Of a stretch of DNA of 64,000 nt, positions 59,339 through 64,000 are shown piece by piece (position 1 is the stretch's first letter; every line of letters starts with the position of its first letter). This DNA comes from Oscillospiraceae bacterium (lineage in GTDB: Bacteria > Bacillota > Clostridia > Oscillospirales > Ruminococcaceae). The notes under the pieces are model-generated. The model had not been told where the DNA came from and did not search any database. It was given only the letters and a program-made list of their open reading frames with translations. The position numbers and the translations under genes were made by a program. The stretch is taken from NCBI GenBank assembly GCA_017427265.1, contig JAFRTG010000015.1:1-64000 (forward strand), written 5' to 3'.

Positions 59339-60277
59339 TTATCCTTCCATTTTTGCTTCCTGCGGGCCGTCCTGCACATTGCCGTAAACCGTGACAGCAT
59401 GGCCGAAAAAGATGCCGCCGTCGTCATACCACATTTCAAAGCTGCCGTCTGTATCCATGATGATACTTTCATTTTTGAGCTTTTTCGCAAAGGACTCTTC
59501 CGTATAAACAATGCCGGGATGCTCGTCATCGCTTTCCGCCCAGTCATTTGCAAGCGAGAGCAGCTGCTTTGCCGCAAAGGCACGCAGCTTTTTATCCCAT
59601 GCAGCTTTCTTTTTCCAGAACTGCTCCAGCAGCGCAATGCCGGCGGAAGCATCCTCGTTTTCATCCTTTACGCGCAGCCGGATCGGAACCGGTTTTCTGC
59701 GCCATTCCTTTTCGGCGGAATACCACTTCAGCTCCTTGTCCAGCACAAGATCGCCGAATTCTTCGGAATGCACGGTCACCGGATTGAACCAGATGTCCAG
59801 CAGGTTCTGCAAATAATCGTCATGCTCGTTATCCGAGAGGATTTCGGTCACGTACATGCCCTGCAGGTGCTTTTCGTTGTTGAACATCGGACGTTCCGGG
59901 CACGAGACCGGCGGCAGGGCGCGGATGCGGTAGATTTTGTTTGCAGCAAAGAGGAGGCGGTCGCGGTCGCGCTTTTCTGCGAGTGCTTTCTGTTCATCCT
60001 CTTTTTTGAACAAAAAGACCGGCCAGTCGGTCGTGAAGGAAAGCCAGCCGCTGCTGCGTGCACGGATGCCTGCCGTCAGGTCAATGTATCCTGCAATATA
60101 AACATGATTGATGATGATCTTCGCACTTGCAAAGCCGGATTCGTCTGTTTCGGTCGTATAGATGATTCCGGTCGGCACGTCGCTGCGGCACGCCACAAGA
60201 TATTCATGCGTTTCGGTCTCAAAGGTATCCCGGATCTGTTCCGGCATGGATATGCCGATTTTACACGGAAACTGCAT
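59339..60277 (-). CDS. DUF2262 domain protein
   Basis: 312 aa from ATG 60277 (AAAGGAG 9 bp upstream). The C-terminal ~150 residues follow the DUF2262 pattern: FGDLVLDKELKWYSAEKEW, LLSLANDWAESDDEHPG, and WYDDGGIFFGHAVTVYGN. The N-terminal ~150 residues are an extra domain rich in beta strands. No signal peptide. Function unknown. Confidence 0.75.
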   Translation of the reverse strand: MQFPCKIGISMPEQIRDTFETETHEYLVACRSDVPTGIIYTTETDESGFASAKIIINHVYIAGYIDLTAGIRARSSGWLSFTTDWPVFLFKKEDEQKALAEKRDRDRLLFAANKIYRIRALPPVSCPERPMFNNEKHLQGMYVTEILSDNEHDDYLQNLLDIWFNPVTVHSEEFGDLVLDKELKWYSAEKEWRRKPVPIRLRVKDENEDASAGIALLEQFWKKKAAWDKKLRAFAAKQLLSLANDWAESDDEHPGIVYTEESFAKKLKNESIIMDTDGSFEMWYDDGGIFFGHAVTVYGNVQDGPQEAKMEG

Positions 60278-60331
60278 TAACAGCACTCCTTTCGTTTCGG
60301 TGTCCGGCGCGGTGACAGCGCCGTTATCCAT

Positions 60332-60361
60332 AGTATACCATAATTTTGCGGCATTTGTAAA
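60332..60361 (-). promoter_or_regulatory. Promoter of DUF2262 gene
   Basis: Minus strand: TTTACA (60356-60361), 18 bp spacer, TATACT (60332-60337). A small inverted repeat GGCGC...GCGCC follows in the leader. Confidence 0.65.
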
Positions 60362-60454
60362 GGGGGATGCCTGAGAACAGACCTTTCTGCGCATCAGCCC
60401 GAAATATGCAGAAAACGGCCGGCTGCAAATATCACTTCCTGCATCACACCGGAC

Positions 60455-60483
60455 TTGCTTTTTCCTTTTTTCTGCTGTATAAT
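60455..60483 (+). promoter_or_regulatory. Promoter of paired sensor kinase operon
   Basis: TTGCTT (60455-60460), T-rich 17 bp spacer, TATAAT (60478-60483). Confidence 0.75.
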
Positions 60484-60635
60484 AGTGATAAGTCCGTTCG
60501 CAGACTCTGCCAAAGCCTGCGGAACAATGCGGGATTGAATCGGCATACATGCAACAGGCGTTATGGAGCGGATGAATCATCCTGCATCACTTCAACCGTC
60601 AGCGATGCGGGCGCTTATGAGAGGGGGAACGTGCT

Positions 60636-62294
60636 GTGATGCGGCGTATGAAAAAACAGAACAGGCGGCCTCTTATTTTTGTTTTCTTTCTGTTGCTGGG
60701 CGGCGCCTGCCATACTGCGGATAAGATTACACACAGCGCCGGACGCTTTACGCCGAGTGCAGTGATGTTCTGTGCTGTCCTGCTGATTTATTCCGGTCTG
60801 ATTATGTTCTGGATGCAGTCTGTCCGCCGAAGGCTGCTGCCGTCCCGTGCAAGATCCTGCATGATGCATGCCGGAAGGCTGATGCTGCTGTTTCTGACGG
60901 TCCGGGCATTCAAATACAGAATGGTGCCGGTCTCGGTTGCGTGGCTGAGCCGCCTGTGCTGGTACATCTACTATATTCCGATCATACTGATTCCGACGCT
61001 GTTCATGATGACCTGTCTTTCTTTTGCGGAAAGCAGCGGACAGAAAAGCTGCGTCAAGCGCTATCCGCTGGTGATCGGCTGGATTCTGGCGGCCGGCATC
61101 CTGACAAACGATCTGCATCATCTGGCATTTGTTCCCAATATCGCAGATTCGCTGTTTACCGGCGGTGATACAACTTATACACACGGGCCGCTGTTCTATG
61201 CGGCATATATCTGGGCGGGCGGCATGATTTTTGCCGGTGTTCTGAATCAGATCGTGGTTTCCCGCAAAACAGGAAATCTGAAAAAGGCAGCGAGTCCCTT
61301 TCTCTGTGTGCTGCTGATTCCGCTCCTGACAGCGGTCAACAATTCGATGCGGATAATCCGTCTGCCGGAGCCCTATAAAATGCCGGAGATTCTGATTTTC
61401 TGCATGATCGGTGTTTTTGAGGCGTGTATCCGGAACCGGCTGTTTCCGCACAATGAACAATATGACGTGTTCTTCTCACAGCTTGCCATTCCGGTCAGCA
61501 TCACAGACAGGTCGCTGACAACGCTGTATCAGTCTGCGATTCCTGTTTCCGCGGACAAATCGCAGCTGTCGCAGGCGATCGGCTCTTTTCTCTACCCGCA
61601 GCCGGATATGCGGCTTTCCGGCATGACGCTGGAGGCAGGCTATGTGTTCTATGCCGAGGATGAAAGCAGTCTGCACCGGCTGAATGAGGAGCTGGAAGAT
61701 GCCAATGATATGCTGTCTATGGAAAATGAGCTTCTCATTCATGAACAGGAGCTCGTCGAGGAACGTGCTGCGATTGAAGCGCGGAACCGTCTTTACGACA
61801 AGGCGGCTGCGGCTGTCTATCCGGCACAGAAGCGCATTGCCGAAATCCTGAAGCAGATGCAGCCGAATGCAGCATCATTCCGCGCGGATCTGGCAAGGGT
61901 GCTTTTCATGACGGCATTTGTCAAGCGCAAGGCGAATTTTGTGATGCTGAATGCAGAGCATGGAAGCATCACGCCGGAGGAGCTTGCCGTCGCGCTGAAA
62001 GAATCCGTGCATTATCTGCGTTATTGCGGCATTGAAGCAGATGTCAGCATGAGCGCGGCAAACGATTTTTCCTGCAGCACCGCAATGGCGGTCTATGACT
62101 GCTTTGAAACGGTGACGGAATTGCTCTGCGGCACCATATCCGAAATGCTGGTGCGCGTGACGGATCAGGAGCTGCTGATTCTTTCGGATACGGAACAGGA
62201 GCTGTCGCTTCCGGAACTTCCGCTGCCGTTTTGCTGCTCCGCCGAGGACGGCCGGACTGCGGTTCGTGTTCAGACCGGAGGTGCTGCATCATGA
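60636..62294 (+). CDS. Seven-helix membrane sensor, probable pseudo-histidine kinase
   Basis: 552 aa from GTG 60636 (AGGGGG 8 bp upstream; an ATG follows directly). About seven membrane helices occupy residues ~13-270, a 7TMR-HisK-like sensor. After a PAS-like stretch and a coiled coil (LHRLNEELEDANDMLSMENELLIHEQELVEERAAIEARNR) comes a dimerisation helix where the expected histidine position reads AAAAVYPAQKRI, and an ATPase-like fold without visible N or G boxes. It therefore looks unable to autophosphorylate. Its stop overlaps the next start (ATGA), so the two proteins are probably made together and may form a heterodimer. Confidence 0.75.
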   Translation: MMRRMKKQNRRPLIFVFFLLLGGACHTADKITHSAGRFTPSAVMFCAVLLIYSGLIMFWMQSVRRRLLPSRARSCMMHAGRLMLLFLTVRAFKYRMVPVSVAWLSRLCWYIYYIPIILIPTLFMMTCLSFAESSGQKSCVKRYPLVIGWILAAGILTNDLHHLAFVPNIADSLFTGGDTTYTHGPLFYAAYIWAGGMIFAGVLNQIVVSRKTGNLKKAASPFLCVLLIPLLTAVNNSMRIIRLPEPYKMPEILIFCMIGVFEACIRNRLFPHNEQYDVFFSQLAIPVSITDRSLTTLYQSAIPVSADKSQLSQAIGSFLYPQPDMRLSGMTLEAGYVFYAEDESSLHRLNEELEDANDMLSMENELLIHEQELVEERAAIEARNRLYDKAAAAVYPAQKRIAEILKQMQPNAASFRADLARVLFMTAFVKRKANFVMLNAEHGSITPEELAVALKESVHYLRYCGIEADVSMSAANDFSCSTAMAVYDCFETVTELLCGTISEMLVRVTDQELLILSDTEQELSLPELPLPFCCSAEDGRTAVRVQTGGAAS

Positions 62295-63595
62295 AAGCAT
62301 TTTCGGAAATTTATCAGACGATTCCGGGAATTCTGCTGCTGCTTGCCGCCGTGCTGCTGGTTCTCGGTCAGTTCGGGAACGTGCTGCGTGCTGTACAGAA
62401 GCCGCGGCAGCTGCATCAGATTCTGCTGGCGGCGCTGCATCTGGCAGCAGGATTCACACTGCTGTTTCTGCTGCTTTACGGGATTGATGAAGAAGATCAT
62501 TCGCTGTTTGATCCGGCACCGGAGCGGCAGGATTTCAGTCGCGTACTGATGGCTGTGCCGGCTGTCATTTATGCAGGTGCGGAATGCATTTCAGCTGGAT
62601 TGCTGTATCTGCAGAGCCGGATCATCCGCCGGTATCGCATCCGGCATCTGACACCGGATGCGGTCAAGGAGGCGCTCGATCATCTGCCGGTTGCAGTCTG
62701 TATCAGTGATTTGCAGGGGAATGTGTTTCTTTCCAACCTCAGGATGAACGAGCTGACAGAAGAACTGACGACTGAGCATTTGCTGGATGCACACAGCCTG
62801 TGGCTCAGAATCACGGAACTCGGTACGCCGTGGAAGGACGGCTATCTTCTGCACGGCGATGCCGGCCGCGTGTATTTGTTCACAAAAAAACCAATGACGG
62901 TTCAGGAAACCGGAACGCAGAGACCGTTCACCTGCATCACGGCATCCGATATGACGGAGGTCTACCGCATTACGGAAGACCTTGCTGCGAAAAATAAGCA
63001 TCTGAAAGAGGTGCAGTTTCATATGAGAGCGGTTGCGGCCTATGAGCGAAGCCTGATTGCGGCGCGGGAGAGCATCAAGGCACGGACTGCGGTTCACAAT
63101 CAGCTTGGCAGCGTACTGCTCTGCGGCAAGCATTATCTGGATCATCCGGAGCGCGTGAAGGCGGATGAATTGCTGCATCTGCTCAATTACAGCAGCTTCT
63201 TTCAGCTGGTTGAAGCGGAGCAGAAAAAAACGGAGGATGCGGTATATCAGGCCATCCGCTTTGCAAAGCGGATCGGTGTGACTGTCAAAATCACAGATGC
63301 GATTCCGGAGCATCCACGCTTCCGCGATCTGCTGGCGCAGGCGATCGAGCAATGTGCTGCAAACACCGTGCGTCATGCAGGCGGCGACTGTCTCAGAGTG
63401 ACGCTCCATGAAACGGATACACACTGCACCGCGCAGTTCCGCAATAACGGGAATCCGCCCGTCCAGCCGGTCACTGAAACCGGCGGGCTGCTGTATCTGC
63501 GGCAGGCGGCGGAGACGGACGGCGGAACCATGACAATCATGAGCGAGCCGGTCTTTCTGCTGACCGTTTCCCTCCCCAAAACTGAAAATTCGTAA
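62291..63595 (+). CDS. Sensor histidine kinase (PAS, HATPase)
   Basis: 454 aa, ATG 62291 overlapping the previous stop. Three membrane helices in the first ~125 residues, a PAS-like domain (~135-235; LPVAVCISDLQGNVFLSNLRMNELTEEL), a phosphoacceptor helix with TAVHNQLGS, and an HATPase domain with N-box EQCAANTVRHAGG and a G-box region GNPPVQPVTETGGLLYLRQAAETDGG. The histidine H-N-Q arrangement resembles LytS/NarX-type DHp helices. Terminator at 63596-63634; the response regulator follows under its own promoter. Confidence 0.82.
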   Translation: MKAFSEIYQTIPGILLLLAAVLLVLGQFGNVLRAVQKPRQLHQILLAALHLAAGFTLLFLLLYGIDEEDHSLFDPAPERQDFSRVLMAVPAVIYAGAECISAGLLYLQSRIIRRYRIRHLTPDAVKEALDHLPVAVCISDLQGNVFLSNLRMNELTEELTTEHLLDAHSLWLRITELGTPWKDGYLLHGDAGRVYLFTKKPMTVQETGTQRPFTCITASDMTEVYRITEDLAAKNKHLKEVQFHMRAVAAYERSLIAARESIKARTAVHNQLGSVLLCGKHYLDHPERVKADELLHLLNYSSFFQLVEAEQKKTEDAVYQAIRFAKRIGVTVKITDAIPEHPRFRDLLAQAIEQCAANTVRHAGGDCLRVTLHETDTHCTAQFRNNGNPPVQPVTETGGLLYLRQAAETDGGTMTIMSEPVFLLTVSLPKTENS

Positions 63596-63634
63596 GGCGT
63601 ACCGGTACAAATATGCTCCGGTACGCCTTTTTTT
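63596..63634 (+). terminator. Terminator of sensor kinase operon
   Basis: 10 bp perfect stem GGCGTACCGG / CCGGTACGCC followed by seven T. It starts directly after the stop codon. Confidence 0.92.
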
Positions 63635-63643
63635 CAAAAAATA

Positions 63644-63687
63644 TACCCGATTGGGTAGGTGACAAGCCGGATGTCCTATGCTATAAT
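63644..63687 (+). promoter_or_regulatory. Response regulator promoter with adjacent inverted repeat
   Basis: GTGACA (63659-63664), 17 bp spacer, TATAAT (63682-63687). A perfect inverted repeat TACCC-GATT-GGGTA (63644-63657) ends 1 bp before the -35 box, a likely operator. Confidence 0.75.
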
Positions 63688-63738
63688 GAAAATGGCGGCA
63701 CAGAAATCTGTGCAATTCGCAGAAAGGAGCGGAGAATT

Positions 63739-63768
63739 ATGGAACAACGGCAGGTGATGCAATGGTGA
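63739..63768 (+). CDS. Nine-codon mini-ORF overlapping response regulator start
   Basis: GGAGCGGAG precedes an ATG that opens MEQRQVMQW and stops within the regulator's second and third codons (ATGGTGA overlap). The regulator itself has only a weak AGGTG, so its translation may depend on ribosomes ending this mini-ORF. Confidence 0.45.
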   Translation: MEQRQVMQW

Positions 63769-64000
63769 ATACGCCGTACACAGTTATTATTGTAGACGAT
63801 GAGCTGATCTCGCGCGGCTTTATGGAAATGCTGATAAAGCCGCTTGAGGACTACCGGATTGCAGCAGTGCTCTCCTATGCAAAGGATGCGATGCAGTGGT
63901 GCAGCCGGAACAAACCGCCCGATCTGATTCTGATGGATGTGATGATGGAAAAGGGCATGGACGGACTGACTGCGGCAGAGATGCTCAAGCAGATGTATCC
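63762..64000 (+). CDS. Response regulator, N-terminal receiver domain (3' end outside window)
   Basis: At least 79 codons: YTVIIVDDELISRGFMEMLIKPLEDYRI with acidic pocket DD, then PPDLILMDVMMEKGMDGLTAAEML with the phosphoacceptor Asp in LMDVMM. The output domain lies beyond the window. It probably pairs with the upstream sensor kinases. Confidence 0.9.
   Translation, partial: MVNTPYTVIIVDDELISRGFMEMLIKPLEDYRIAAVLSYAKDAMQWCSRNKPPDLILMDVMMEKGMDGLTAAEMLKQMY

Overview
The window reads as a chromosome segment of an anaerobic, fibre-degrading Ruminococcus-like Firmicute (Oscillospiraceae). The evidence is repeated dockerin modules on secreted enzymes (cellulosome-type assembly), multidomain xylanases with CBM22, Gram-positive style ribosome binding sites and -35/-10 promoters, a sensory-type [FeFe]-hydrogenase homologue, and GTG/TTG starts in places. 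No rRNA, CRISPR array, insertion sequence or phage module is visible.

Layout. 1-0.8 kb: 3' end of a sensor histidine kinase, then about 1 kb of decayed sequence. 1.8-15 kb: a xylan-utilisation locus. A periplasmic-binding-protein/GGDEF-like/AraC hybrid regulator lies beside three giant secreted enzymes (GH30-CBM22-dockerin-CE1; CBM22-GH10-CBM22-dockerin-GH43-CBM6; GH43-CBM22-dockerin-CE1). All three promoters carry the same ~28 bp direct-repeat element butted against the -35 box, and a fourth copy sits at the regulator's own promoter, so the locus looks like a self-contained regulon. 15-22 kb: dockerin proteins that are not glycosidases (a trypsin-like protease, an unknown protein, and a zinc metallopeptidase/beta-helix/LamG protein), plus a ComEC-like metallo-hydrolase and a zinc-ribbon membrane protein.

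22-38 kb: a dense signalling region. It holds a dCache sensor with a dead GGDEF domain, a deaminase-fold protein, and a five-gene operon of zinc-ribbon/LRR protein, Ser/Thr kinase, vWA protein, PP2C phosphatase and a GGYPQQ-repeat protein (like the TerY-P triad). It also holds a lipoprotein sugar-binding protein paired with a membrane GGDEF-like protein, and a coiled-coil protein paired with a HydS-type hydrogenase homologue that ends in a coiled coil instead of PAS. A short C-terminal motif (R-x-R-x-N-S) is shared by the deaminase-fold and GGYPQQ proteins. This region is the best candidate for an undescribed system.

38-44 kb: GNAT, C39-like lipoprotein, DUF4250, NUDIX, GH25 lysozyme, tRNA-Pro, hpt and a dockerin-CAP protein. 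44.5-53.1 kb: an arginine biosynthesis cluster, argG-orf-argH-orf-argC-argJ-argB-argD-argF, behind AT-rich palindromes that may be ArgR boxes. 53-60 kb: prfC flanked by inverted copies of a small dispersed repeat, unknown secreted and ATPase genes, an asparagine synthetase-like protein without its glutaminase cysteine, DUF6472 and DUF2262 proteins. 60.6-64 kb: two overlapping sensor kinase genes (the first apparently a pseudokinase), a terminator, and a response regulator preceded by a nine-codon overlapping mini-ORF; the regulator runs off the window.

All calls come from reading the sequence and recognising families; no database search was run.
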